Positions 43,739 to 51,376 of a stretch of DNA of 64,000 nt are shown one piece after another. Position 1 is the first letter of the stretch; each line of letters begins with the position of its first letter. The DNA lies in the NCBI GenBank assembly GCA_004555155.1, contig SFJH01000017.1:17723-81722 (forward strand), in the 5' to 3' direction. Both the position numbers and the translations under genes were made by a program. The notes under the pieces were generated by a model that did no database searches, was not told where the DNA came from, and worked only from the letters and a program-made list of their open reading frames with translations. The DNA comes from Clostridiales bacterium (GTDB lineage: Bacteria; Bacillota; Clostridia; Christensenellales; Aristaeellaceae).

Positions 43739-43767
43739 TTGCAGGATGTGCCGAAATTTGATACAAT
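43739..43767 (+). promoter_or_regulatory. Promoter
   Basis: TTGCAG, 17 bases, TACAAT, about 70 bases before the next ATG. Confidence 0.6.
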
Positions 43768-43838
43768 GTTAAAAGCATGTTCAAGGCGACTGGATCGCCC
43801 ACGGCTGAATCATTATCGCATGAAAGGATCTGACCCGC

Positions 43839-44723
43839 ATGTCCAAGACCAGCGCCCGCTCCAAGGGCTACCGCAAGACCAAACAGCCCAAAAAAGGTTA
43901 CACCCCCCAGGAAATCAGAACCATGATCATCGGCTTTGCCGTCATCATCGTCGTGGTGATCGGCGTGCTGGTGGTCCCGGATTTCATCGAATCGTTCCAC
44001 CTGCTGAAGGTGAAGGACGGCGTGGTTCAGGGCGTGGAAGACAACTGGCTGATCTGCAATACCGGCACCAGCAGCCACAAGAAGTACCGCAAGCTGGCCG
44101 AGACGGAGCCTGTGGAGGGCTATGAGCTGTCCTCCATCGAGGACGGCTATACCGACGCGAACCTGCGCTATATCACCTATGCGCCCGCGGACGACAGCGG
44201 CGTTGCGGAGAAGCTCATCGTGCAGCCCGGCAACGGCGCGGCGGCCGAGCTCGTGTCCGCCTATCAGACCCAGATCAGCAGGTTCGGCGAGCTGCTCTAT
44301 CTGAGCGACATTGAGGAGAGCACCGTCAACGACACGAACGTCTACTCCCTGATCGTCGAATACCGCACCCAGGATTACTCCGAGCAGGTCGCCGCTGAGG
44401 AGGCCGAGGCCGAAGCCGAAGCCGCCGCAGAGGACGAAGCGCCCGCTGAGGAAGCCGCCGCAGAGGACGAAGCGCCCGCCGAGGAGACCGCCGCCGATAC
44501 GGAGGAGGAAGCGCCCGCCGAGGAGACCGCCGATGATGCGGAGGAGGAAATCACCTACGAGTATACGCAGTCCGTGGTGCTGTATATTGAATCGCCCATT
44601 GACGGCAAGTGCGTCGTCATCAATGCGATGAACAACGGCGCCGACGAATCGGCCTTTGGCGATCGCGACGCGATGCTGAAGCTGGTGCTCGAGCAGGCCG
44701 CCTGCGTGACCATCGAAAAGTAA
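43839..44723 (+). CDS. Single-pass membrane protein with acidic repeat
   Basis: 294 residues: basic N-terminus (KTSARSKGYRKTKQPKKGY), membrane helix about 30-47, an outside domain, an acidic stretch of EEEAPAEETA-type repeats (about 186-240), and an ending that reads as a beta strand continuation (YTQSVVLYIESPIDGKCVVI). The repeat thus sits inside a folded domain as an insertion. I do not recognise the family. AAAGGA precedes the ATG. Confidence 0.55.
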   Translation: MSKTSARSKGYRKTKQPKKGYTPQEIRTMIIGFAVIIVVVIGVLVVPDFIESFHLLKVKDGVVQGVEDNWLICNTGTSSHKKYRKLAETEPVEGYELSSIEDGYTDANLRYITYAPADDSGVAEKLIVQPGNGAAAELVSAYQTQISRFGELLYLSDIEESTVNDTNVYSLIVEYRTQDYSEQVAAEEAEAEAEAAAEDEAPAEEAAAEDEAPAEETAADTEEEAPAEETADDAEEEITYEYTQSVVLYIESPIDGKCVVINAMNNGADESAFGDRDAMLKLVLEQAACVTIEK

Positions 44724-44737
44724 ATCGTGAAACTGCA

Positions 44738-44768
44738 AGGATCCGCTCCATTGGAGCGGATCCTTTTT
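44738..44768 (+). terminator. Intrinsic terminator
   Basis: AAGGATCCGCTC and GAGCGGATCCTT form the stem, then TTTTG. Confidence 0.88.
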
Positions 44769-44952
44769 GTGCACCCCATCGGCATTCTCTCCGGCGAAAC
44801 ACCCCTGCCGGGCCGGATGCCGCAGAGCCCAGGCGATCCGGCCAGCCCGAACGACAGGATCTGCCGAAGAACCAAGGGCCGCGCAGTCGGCCCGGACGGT
44901 GGGGGATTCATGCCGGAATGTCCGGCGCGTGGGCGCATGGTCGGGAACCCTT

Positions 44953-44996
44953 CCTTTCTCGGGGTCATAGGATGGATTGAACCCCAAGGAAAGGAG
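44953..44996 (+). promoter_or_regulatory. Stem that can hide the ribosome site of the cysteine-repeat gene
   Basis: CCTTTCT-C-GGGGT (44953-44965) can pair with ACCCC-A-AGGAAAGG (44981-44994, one bulge). The AAGGAG used by the GTG start at 45005 begins in the 3' arm. This would reduce translation while folded. No clear promoter was found in 44769-44950, which otherwise holds nothing I can name. Confidence 0.45.
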
Positions 44997-45004
44997 CAAT
45001 TTCT

Positions 45005-46387
45005 GTGGCAAACTGCACTTTGAATACCGGCTGCGGAGGTCATCGCGCCCACCGGCGCATCGGCGCGCTGAACAGTCTCTGTCGCACCTGCGAATTCAGC
45101 CGTTTTCCGTTTTATACCGGTCCCTGTCCTCCTGCGCCCTGCGCAGCCGGTACGAGTCTCTGCGGCTGCGACCATTCCTGCGGCTGTACCCGCTGCAATA
45201 CCTGCGGACGCAGCAGCCCCTGCGGCTGCAACGCCTGCGCCCCCTGCAACTGCAACAACTGCGACACCTGCGGCTGCAATCACACCTGCGGCTGCAACAC
45301 CTGCGACCCCTGCAACTGCAACGCCTGCGATTCCTGTGGCTGCAATCACACCTGCAACTGCAACGCCTGCGACTCCTGCGGATGCAATACCTGCGACACC
45401 TGCGGCTGCAATCACACCTGCGGTTGCAACACCTGTGACCCTTGCAACTGCAACAACTGCGATTCCTGTGGCTGCAATCACACCTGCGGATGCAATACTT
45501 GCGACCCCTGTGACTGCAATCACACCTGTGGCTGCAATACCTGCGACCCCTGTGACTGCAATCACACCTGTGGCTGCAATACCTGCGACACCTGCGGCTG
45601 CAATCACATCTGTGGCTGCAATACCTGCGACACCTGCGGCTGCAATCACACCTGTGGTTGCAACACCTGTGACCCCTGCAACTGCAACAACTGCGATTCC
45701 TGCGGCAGCAATCACACCTGCGGCTGCAACACCTGCGGCTGCAACACCTGCGGCTGCAACACCTGTGCCCCCTGCAGCTGCAGCAACACCTGTGGCTGCA
45801 ACACCTGCGATCCCTGCAACTGCAACAACACCTGCGACTCCTGCAACTGCAACAACACCTGCGGCTGCAACGTCTGTGACCCCTGCAACTGCAATCCCTG
45901 CGGCTGCGAAAGCTGTCTGGCCACGCTGAACTGCGATGCGCACGCGGGGGAATGTTGTTCGACGGGCTGCGGGTGCTGTCACCGGCCGGGGTTTGCGGTC
46001 TTCTCGGTCAACGGCCCCATCAGCGTCTCGGCTGGCGGCGCCATTCCGCTGACCGCGCGCAATGTCAACCCCGCTTACTTCCGAACCAGCTTCGGCAGCA
46101 TTCTGATCCGCCGCCCCGGCTTTTACCTCGCCACGATCACCGCCGACATCCCGCGGCATACCGAGGTCGATACCACCCTGCGGCTGGAACTGAACAACCA
46201 GGTCATCTCGCCGCCCGAAATCGTTGTGACCACCGACTGTGACGACGAGACCCACAACTTCTCCGGCAGCACGGTCTTCTTCGCCAGCTGCGGCTCGCTG
46301 ATCAAGCTGAGCTCCCCGCGCGAGCTGACCATCGACCAGACGACCGCGCAGCCCGTCTTCACCCTGACCCTGATCCGCATCTGCTGA
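45005..46387 (+). CDS. Cysteine-repeat protein with jelly-roll-like C-domain (likely spore or surface layer)
   Basis: 460 residues from GTG 45005 (AAGGAG 8 bases before). Residues about 52-300 are an almost pure repeat of CNTCDPCNCN, CDTCGCNHTCGCN and relatives, with a cysteine at about every second or third position. The last 120 residues (SVNGPISVSAGGAIPLT, GFYLATITADIP, TLTLIRIC) look like the BclA/C1q-type beta-jelly-roll tip of exosporium proteins. No signal peptide, which fits a protein made in the mother cell and laid on spores, and disulfide or metal crosslinking. Spore location is inference. The repeat DNA is tandem and probably length-variable. Confidence 0.65.
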   Translation: MANCTLNTGCGGHRAHRRIGALNSLCRTCEFSRFPFYTGPCPPAPCAAGTSLCGCDHSCGCTRCNTCGRSSPCGCNACAPCNCNNCDTCGCNHTCGCNTCDPCNCNACDSCGCNHTCNCNACDSCGCNTCDTCGCNHTCGCNTCDPCNCNNCDSCGCNHTCGCNTCDPCDCNHTCGCNTCDPCDCNHTCGCNTCDTCGCNHICGCNTCDTCGCNHTCGCNTCDPCNCNNCDSCGSNHTCGCNTCGCNTCGCNTCAPCSCSNTCGCNTCDPCNCNNTCDSCNCNNTCGCNVCDPCNCNPCGCESCLATLNCDAHAGECCSTGCGCCHRPGFAVFSVNGPISVSAGGAIPLTARNVNPAYFRTSFGSILIRRPGFYLATITADIPRHTEVDTTLRLELNNQVISPPEIVVTTDCDDETHNFSGSTVFFASCGSLIKLSSPRELTIDQTTAQPVFTLTLIRIC

Positions 46388-46395
46388 GATACAAA

Positions 46396-46425
46396 GCGCC
46401 GCCGGCCTCCGTCCGGAGGCCGGCG
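46396..46425 (+). terminator. Hairpin behind the cysteine-repeat gene
   Basis: GCCGGCCTCCG and CGGAGGCCGGC pair perfectly; a T-tract (TTTGT) is present only on the minus side, so direction is unclear. Confidence 0.55.
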
Positions 46426-46525
46426 CAGACCGCGGAAAACCTCCTGCAGAGCCGCCCGTGCGCTGTTTTGCGCAAGCGGAATCGCAGGATGATCAGATCT
46501 TTCGCCGCGCGCCTGCAGAAGACAG
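46426..46525 (-). mobile_element. Partial stem-loop element (copy E)
   Basis: On the minus strand it ends GGCGGCTCTGCAGGAGGTTTTCCGCGGTCTG, matching the 3' end of copy A (GGCGGTTCTGCAGAGGTTTTCTGACAGTCTG). Only the 3' half is recognisable. It lies between the second rpsR terminator copy and the hairpin of the cysteine-repeat gene. Confidence 0.5.
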
Positions 46526-46528
46526 CAG

Positions 46529-46554
46529 ACCCCTCCGCCCATAAGCGGAGGGGT
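46529..46554 (-). terminator. rpsR terminator (second copy)
   Basis: ACCCCTCCGC-CCATAA-GCGGAGGGGT, 26 bp identical to 47042-47067. Confidence 0.85.
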
Positions 46555-47041
46555 CAGACTGTCGAAAAACCCCGGGAGAGTTCGAGAGGGTCGCAGCCCT
46601 TTCGAGTTTCAATCGAACCCGGCGGCGTGTACGGCGGGGGCGGGACGATTTTAGCGTCGGAAAATCCCATTTTCCAGAGCAAAAATCGTTTCTTTGCAGT
46701 TTTTGCGCCCGGAAATCTGAAAGATTTCAGCAAAAACTGTATAGCAGTCGCGGCTCTGAAAGAGCCGCGACCAGCCCGCCTGAATCCAAAGGATTCAGGC
46801 GGCGCTGCCGGAACCGCCGCTTTGCGGAGGTTCCGGTGCGTTGAGGGGGTGGTCGTGGCGGGGGAGCTTGCTTCCCCGTCCACCAGCTTGTCGAAAAATG
46901 CGCAGAACCGCCTGTAAAACCGGGCGCGCTCATCCTTTCCGCAAGCGTCGGCGGCAGAAAAAACACTTGGCCCTCCGCCTGCTCCATGAAACTCCTCAGA
47001 TTTTCATGGAAAGCGTCCAAATGACTTCTTTGATACGAAAA
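46555..47041 (-). mobile_element. Terminator-flanked stem-loop element, copy D (enlarged)
   Basis: 487 bp in rpsR orientation. Read on the minus strand, 47041-46890 matches the family: CCATGAAA/TTTCATGG stem, GGAG..., TTTTTTCTGCCGCCGACGCTTGCGGAAAGG, AGGCGGTTCTGCGCA; it ends CGGGGTTTTTCGACAGTCTG like copy A. About 340 bp between (46570-46890) are extra and hold a row of strong hairpins (46697-46739, 46747-46771, 46777-46802, 46808-46836, 46860-46877). Flanked by 26-bp perfect copies of the rpsR terminator. Confidence 0.75.
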
Positions 47042-47067
47042 ACCCCTCCGCCCATAAGCGGAGGGGT
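47042..47067 (-). terminator. rpsR terminator (first copy)
   Basis: Same 26-bp hairpin, followed on the minus strand by TTTTTCG, 12 bases behind the rpsR stop. Confidence 0.9.
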
Positions 47068-47078
47068 TTCTGTCGCGA

Positions 47079-47333
47079 TCAGTCGGACACGTAGGGCATC
47101 AGAGCGATGGTACGCGCGCGCTTGATGGCGGTGGACAGCTGGCGCTGATGCTTGGCACAGGTGCCCATCATGCGGCGGGGCAGGATCTTGCCGCGCTCGC
47201 TGGTGAAGCGACGCAGTCTCGCAACATCCTTGTAATCGATGTGCTGAACCTTGTCAACGCAGAATGCGCACACCTTCCTGCGGGGCTTGCGGCCACGAGG
47301 ACGGCGAACGCGATCGCCTCTATCTTCAGACAT
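47079..47333 (-). CDS. rpsR: Ribosomal protein bS18
   Basis: 84 residues, with the N-terminal CAFCVDK zinc-type pair seen in many Clostridia and the conserved IDYKDVARLRRFTSERGKI and GTCAKHQRQL. It binds bS6 in the platform of the small subunit. Last gene of rpsF-ssb-rpsR. Confidence 0.96.
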   Translation of the reverse strand: MSEDRGDRVRRPRGRKPRRKVCAFCVDKVQHIDYKDVARLRRFTSERGKILPRRMMGTCAKHQRQLSTAIKRARTIALMPYVSD

Positions 47334-47414
47334 GTTAGCGTTCCTCCTTGTCAGTTTCAGAAGAGCGGACGAAGGCTGGCCTTCGAACCGCGTAGATGGG
47401 ATCGCTCAGGGCGA

Positions 47415-47855
47415 TCAGAACGGAAGCTCGTCGTCGTCAACCTCGGTGAAGCCGCCGTTGCTGTTATTGGCGCCATAGCCAACGGGCGGTTCCGGGACGG
47501 GCGGCGGATTGTCGGTGCGAGGACGCGCAGCTGCTTCGGCGCGGGAGTCGCAGAACTCCACACTGTCGGCGATGATCTCGGTGACATAGCGCTTCGAGCC
47601 GTCCTGCGCATCATAGGAACGATTCTGGACGCTGCCCTCCACCGCGATCCTGCGGCCCTTGGACAGATAGCGGGCGCAGAAGTCCGCCGTCTGCCGCCAG
47701 CAGATCACATTGAAGAAATCTGTTTCGCGCACGCCCTGCTGATTGGCAAAGCGGCGCTGCACGGCCAGGCGCAGCGTGCACTGCGAGATGCCGCTCTGGG
47801 TCGTGCGGCTCTCCGGGTCTGCGGCCAGATTACCAATGAGAATAACCTTATTCAT
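47415..47855 (-). CDS. ssb: Single-stranded DNA-binding protein
   Basis: 146 residues. OB fold with MNKVILIGNLAADPESR, TDFFNVICWRQTADFC and the acidic C-terminal tip DDDELPF that binds replication and repair partners. I start at ATG 47855 (MNKVILIG), with AGGCAGG ahead, rather than the GTG three codons earlier. Middle gene of the conserved rpsF-ssb-rpsR operon. Confidence 0.95.
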   Translation of the reverse strand: MNKVILIGNLAADPESRTTQSGISQCTLRLAVQRRFANQQGVRETDFFNVICWRQTADFCARYLSKGRRIAVEGSVQNRSYDAQDGSKRYVTEIIADSVEFCDSRAEAAARPRTDNPPPVPEPPVGYGANNSNGGFTEVDDDELPF

Positions 47856-47885
47856 GCTTCGCACCTGCCTTTCGGCGTGGGGTCG

Positions 47886-48317
47886 TTATTCAGCTTCCGA
47901 AACGGGGCGCTCGTCGTCGACGATTTCGGCAACGGGAGCCTCCACGGCAGCGGGGGCCTCGACTGCGGGGGCAGCCTCGGCGTTCTCACGGGGAGCATAG
48001 GGCTTCAGCGGCTCGCGCTTGGCCGGCAGAGCTCCTTCGTAGCGGACCACGAGGTAGCGCAGAACGGAATCCGCGATCTGCAGATTGCGCTCCAGCTCAC
48101 GGGGCAGCTCGGACGGGGCCTTGATGTACATCAGCACATAGTAGCCCTCGGTCTTGTAGTTGATGGCATACGCCAGACGGCGCTTGCCCCACTCGTCAAC
48201 GCGGTCGATTTCGCCGCCGTTCTTCTTCACGAGGTCGGAAAAACGGTTGATCAGCTCAACTCTAGCGCCATCTTCCAGCGCCGGGTCGATCACGTACATG
48301 ACTTCATACTGGTTCAT
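47886..48317 (-). CDS. rpsF: Ribosomal protein bS6
   Basis: 143 residues: MNQYEVMYVIDPALEDG, VDEWGKRRLAYAINYKTEGYYVLMYI and IADSVLRYLVVR are the bS6 core. An alanine/glutamate-rich tail of about 45 residues (APAVEAPAAVEAP) goes beyond the usual 95-residue length. AAGGAGGTG precedes the ATG. First gene of the operon. Confidence 0.95.
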   Translation of the reverse strand: MNQYEVMYVIDPALEDGARVELINRFSDLVKKNGGEIDRVDEWGKRRLAYAINYKTEGYYVLMYIKAPSELPRELERNLQIADSVLRYLVVRYEGALPAKREPLKPYAPRENAEAAPAVEAPAAVEAPVAEIVDDERPVSEAE

Positions 48318-48343
48318 GGTGTTTCACCTCCTTATGGACTTCG

Positions 48344-48365
48344 GCCACGATCTTTGCGTCGTGGC
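48344..48365 (-). promoter_or_regulatory. Leader hairpin of rpsF, candidate S6:S18 binding site
   Basis: On the minus strand GCCACGA and TCGTGGC form a 7-bp stem followed at once by CCG-AAG. Leaders of rpsF operons are known to bind the S6:S18 complex through a CCG in a bulge next to a stem. The match here is only by position and the CCG. Confidence 0.35.
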
Positions 48366-48383
48366 AAGGATGCGCCATCCATT

Positions 48384-48412
48384 ATTATACCCTACAAACG
48401 CCCCTTTGGCAA
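48384..48412 (-). promoter_or_regulatory. Promoter of rpsF-ssb-rpsR
   Basis: On the minus strand TTGCCA, 17 bases, TATAAT. Confidence 0.85.
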
Positions 48413-48458
48413 GGGCCGGGCGCGCGTCTCCAAAAAACTTAATAATGATGTCCGGGCT

Positions 48459-48487
48459 TTGACTTTCCGCGCCTGCGGGAGTATAAT
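48459..48487 (+). promoter_or_regulatory. Promoter of the amidohydrolase gene
   Basis: TTGACT, 17 bases, TATAAT, 35 bases before the ATG. Confidence 0.88.
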
Positions 48488-48521
48488 GTTGTCAAAAAAA
48501 GCCAATCAGGAGGTCGGTTTC

Positions 48522-49547
48522 ATGCGCATGATCGACAGTCATACCCATCTGGACAACCATCGGCCGGAGAAGCTGCTGGAGATGGTGGATCACTTTCACT
48601 ATGAGAAGTTCGGCGTGATGGCCATTCCCTGCAACGGCGATCCGCTGAACACGCTGGAGTGCCTGCTGGTGAAGAAGCTGGCGCCGGAGCGGGCGTATGT
48701 GTTCGGCGGCATGGTGTATCTGCCCAATCTGGAGCCCACAGCCCAGAGCCACGAGCATCAGCTTCGGCTGATGCTGGACGCGGGCTTCGACGGCTGGAAG
48801 CTGCTGGAGAGCAAGCCCAGCGTCTACCGCAGACTGCAGCTGCCGCTGGACGGCGCGGCGTTCTCCCGGGCCTTCGCGCTGGCGGAGGAGGCGCAGCTGG
48901 CCGTCACCTGGCATGCCGGCGATCCCGCCACCTTCTGGAGCGCCGAAACCGCGCCGCGCTTTGCCGTGGAGAACCACTGGTTGTGCGTGGGCGAGGGCTT
49001 CCCGTCCCTTCCGCAGATTTACCGCGAGGTGGAGAACGTGCTGGCGCGGCATCCGAAGCTGTGCGCGTCCATGGCCCACCTCTACTTCACCTCCGACGAC
49101 CGCGCCCACGCCGAGCGCGTGCTGGACGCCTATGAAAACCTCTGGTTCGACCTGACGCCCGGCAGCGAGATGTACCACGACTTCCTGGCCGACCGGGAGG
49201 GCTGGCGCGCCTTCTTCGACCGCTATCAGGACAAGCTGGTGTTCGGCAGCGACATGGTGGACGACGAGGGCGACGTGGTGTTCAGCAGCCAGGATTCCAT
49301 CGTGGACTTCGTGGTGAAGACGCTGGCGGGCGGCGAGCCCTTCCGGGTGCAGGACGTGTCCGGCACGGGCCTGGGGCTGTCCGAGCAGATTCTCGGCAAG
49401 ATCTTCCGGGAGAACTTCCTGCGCCGGGTGGGCCCCGCGCCGAAGCCCGTAGACCCCGCCGGGCTGAACGCCTACGCCGAATGGCTGCTGCCGCTGCTCC
49501 CGGCGGAGGATCGCGCCCGCGCGGAGCGCATGCTGGAGCGGTTCTGA
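48522..49547 (+). CDS. Amidohydrolase-family protein (TIM-barrel metal hydrolase)
   Basis: 341 residues from ATG 48522 (AGGAGGT 7 bases before). Amidohydrolase-2 signs: IDSHTHLD near the start (metal-binding HxH), GWKLLESKP (carboxylate/Lys region), VTWHAGDP (His), MAHLYF (His) and VFGSDMVDD (Asp). Members hydrolyse or decarboxylate small compounds; the substrate is unknown. The last 11 codons, stop and following terminator are repeated 310 bp downstream. Confidence 0.75.
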   Translation: MRMIDSHTHLDNHRPEKLLEMVDHFHYEKFGVMAIPCNGDPLNTLECLLVKKLAPERAYVFGGMVYLPNLEPTAQSHEHQLRLMLDAGFDGWKLLESKPSVYRRLQLPLDGAAFSRAFALAEEAQLAVTWHAGDPATFWSAETAPRFAVENHWLCVGEGFPSLPQIYREVENVLARHPKLCASMAHLYFTSDDRAHAERVLDAYENLWFDLTPGSEMYHDFLADREGWRAFFDRYQDKLVFGSDMVDDEGDVVFSSQDSIVDFVVKTLAGGEPFRVQDVSGTGLGLSEQILGKIFRENFLRRVGPAPKPVDPAGLNAYAEWLLPLLPAEDRARAERMLERF

Positions 49548-49586
49548 GCCATCGGAGTTGGCGCAGATTTCATCTCCGGTGAACGA

Positions 49587-49638
49587 AACAAGCCCCGGAA
49601 CGCACTTCCCTCAAGGGAGCGTTCCGGGGCTTGTTCTG
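49587..49638. terminator. Bidirectional terminator (first copy)
   Basis: AACAAGCCCCGGAACGC pairs perfectly with GCGTTCCGGGGCTTGTT around a 15-base loop that itself can pair. Confidence 0.85.
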
Positions 49639-49895
49639 CGCGCAGAGGTCTGCGCGGCTGCAGCGATGCGCCTCCCGGCGGAGATGATCCCGCCCGCGCG
49701 GGAAACCGCCGAAACCCGCGCGTCTTCTGCTATGCGTCTCCCGGCGGAGATAATCCCGCCCGCGCGGGATACCGCAGAGGTCTGCGCGTCTTCTGCTATG
49801 CGTCTCCCGGCGGAGATAATCCCGCCCGCGCGGAGCGCATGCTGGAGCGGTTTTGAGCCTTCAGAGTTGGCGCAGATTTCATCTCCGGTGAACGC

Positions 49896-49948
49896 AAAAA
49901 CCCCGGAACGCACTTCCCGCAAGGGAGCGTTCCGGGGCTTGTTTTGCG
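49896..49948. terminator. Bidirectional terminator (second copy)
   Basis: Second copy of the hairpin; its 5' arm starts AAAAACCCC instead of ACAAGCCCC. It probably ends the convergent deacetylase gene. Confidence 0.85.
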
Positions 49949-49971
49949 CGCAGAGGTCTGCGCGGCTTTGG

Positions 49972-51180
49972 CTATGCGTCTCCCAGCAGCGCGGCCTGGG
50001 TGTCCGCGTCGGCCACGCCGGTGGCGGGCAGGCCCACGGAGGTCTGGAAGGCGGCGACGGCCTCGGCGGTGCTCTGGCCGTACACGCCGTCGGCGCACTG
50101 GCCGATCACGGCGTGCTTCGAGCTGGCGCGCAGATAGCCCAGCTCCTCCAGCTTCGCCTGAATCTGCACCACGGCCCAGGAGTAGTCGCCGTTCTTCTGC
50201 TCACGGTATTCCACGGTATAGGGCTGCGGCGCGGGCATGGAGGTCTCGGCGGTGGACAGGTCGCTCCAGGTGTTGGCGGGCAGGCCCAGCAGTTCGTTGA
50301 GGGTCACCAGCTGATAGCCCTGGGAGACGGCGTAGGGGATGAACTCCTCCAGCTTCTTCGTGTCCGCGTCGGTGGTGTGGAACAGATAGATCGCGCCGGG
50401 CGCCAGCGTGGACTTGATCAGGTTCATGTCCGCGTCGGAGCCGGACAGCGTCCAGTCGGCGATGCCCTTGAAGCCCAGCTGCTCCAGATAGCTGTGGGTG
50501 CGCTGGTCGTATTCGCCGTCGCCGCCCATCAGGCGGAAGAAGCTCTGCTGATAGTTCACGCCCAGCGCCTGGTTGAGCGCGTTGCGCTGATTCCAGATCT
50601 CGGCGGCCATCTCCTCGTCGGACAGGCGGAACACGCGGGCGTGGCTCCAGGTGTGGTTTTCGATCTGGAAGCCCTTGCTCACGGCCAGCTTCATCAGGTC
50701 GGGCATGCCCTCCTTGGAGAGGTTCTGGCCGATGGGGAACAGCGTCAGCCGTCCGCCGGCCTTGTCCGCCAGCGCGCAGATGTGCCGCAGGTTGTCCACC
50801 TGAAAGCAGTCGTCCACGGTGATGGCGATCAGCTTTTCGTCGGTATTACCTCGCTTCACCACCGGCAGATATGCAAAGGGCTGCGGCTCGGCGGTGGGCT
50901 CCGGCGTGGGAACCTCGGTGGGCGCCGCGGTGGGGACGGGGGTGGGCTCCGGCGTGGGAGCCGCGGTGGGATTGGCCAGCACGACGGCGGCGGAATCCGC
51001 GGGCTCGGCGGTGGCGGGCAGCGACAGCGCCGAGGCGCTGCTGGCCGGAACGTCACGCGGCGTCGTGGCCAGCACGCCGATCAGCACCGCCAGCAGCAGC
51101 AGCGCCGACAGGCTCGCCACGGAAATTCCATACATCAGCCATCTGTTTTTCCGCCTGCGGCGGAGCTTCTTCTTCGACAT
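49972..51180 (-). CDS. Membrane-anchored polysaccharide deacetylase with peptidoglycan-binding repeat
   Basis: 402 residues: basic N-terminus, membrane helix (about 14-38), a TPTPE-rich linker (to about 100), NodB deacetylase domain with ITVDDCF (Asp pair, about 123) and ENHTWSHARVF (metal His pair, about 178), and a C-terminal PG_binding_1 repeat (IQAKLEELGYL...ADGVYG). It likely removes acetyl groups from peptidoglycan or other wall glycans, which protects from lysozyme. GGAGGCATATC precedes the ATG. Confidence 0.85.
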   Translation of the reverse strand: MSKKKLRRRRKNRWLMYGISVASLSALLLLAVLIGVLATTPRDVPASSASALSLPATAEPADSAAVVLANPTAAPTPEPTPVPTAAPTEVPTPEPTAEPQPFAYLPVVKRGNTDEKLIAITVDDCFQVDNLRHICALADKAGGRLTLFPIGQNLSKEGMPDLMKLAVSKGFQIENHTWSHARVFRLSDEEMAAEIWNQRNALNQALGVNYQQSFFRLMGGDGEYDQRTHSYLEQLGFKGIADWTLSGSDADMNLIKSTLAPGAIYLFHTTDADTKKLEEFIPYAVSQGYQLVTLNELLGLPANTWSDLSTAETSMPAPQPYTVEYREQKNGDYSWAVVQIQAKLEELGYLRASSKHAVIGQCADGVYGQSTAEAVAAFQTSVGLPATGVADADTQAALLGDA

Positions 51181-51211
51181 GATATGCCTCCAGATTTTTT
51201 CTATTCATTTC

Positions 51212-51292
51212 GTCGGTTTTCGACCGGATTCGGCGCTTCCCGACTGGATTCGATGTTTTTTTCGACCGGATTCGACTGTTTTCGACGCGGCC
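51212..51292 (-). repeat. Direct repeats upstream of the deacetylase
   Basis: TTTTCGACCGGATTCG occurs twice (51218, 51266) with a third CCCGACTGGATTCG between, spaced by about 24 bases; TTTTCGACG follows. They lie 30-110 bases before the gene start and could be operator sites or simple repeats. No promoter was identified with confidence. Confidence 0.5.
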
Positions 51293-51376
51293 GCGCCGTT
51301 GCATGCCGTTTCACAATCGCAACTGATTAGACGTGACAGACCTGCAAAAGGATCGCGGAAATACGTAAATTCGCCG

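Larger units (their letters stand above)
49515..49968 (+). repeat. Duplicated gene 3' end plus terminator around a 69-bp tandem array
   Basis: About 140 bp covering the end of the amidohydrolase gene, its stop and the hairpin (49515-49658) recur at 49824-49968, with small differences (GGTTCTGAGCC versus GGTTTTGAGCC). Between lie about 2.5-3 units of 69 bp (ATGCGTCTCCCGGCGGAGAT...CGCGTCTTCTGCT at 49668, 49735, 49799). The units contain the CTCCCGGCGGAG...CCCGCGCGG core that also ends the gene, so the array again appears built from the gene's 3' coding end. Confidence 0.88.

Noticed and set aside
45336..45929. Alternative alanine/threonine frame in the cysteine-repeat gene
   Set aside because: A frame shadow of the repeat; the cysteine frame has the ribosome site, the start and a folded C-domain.
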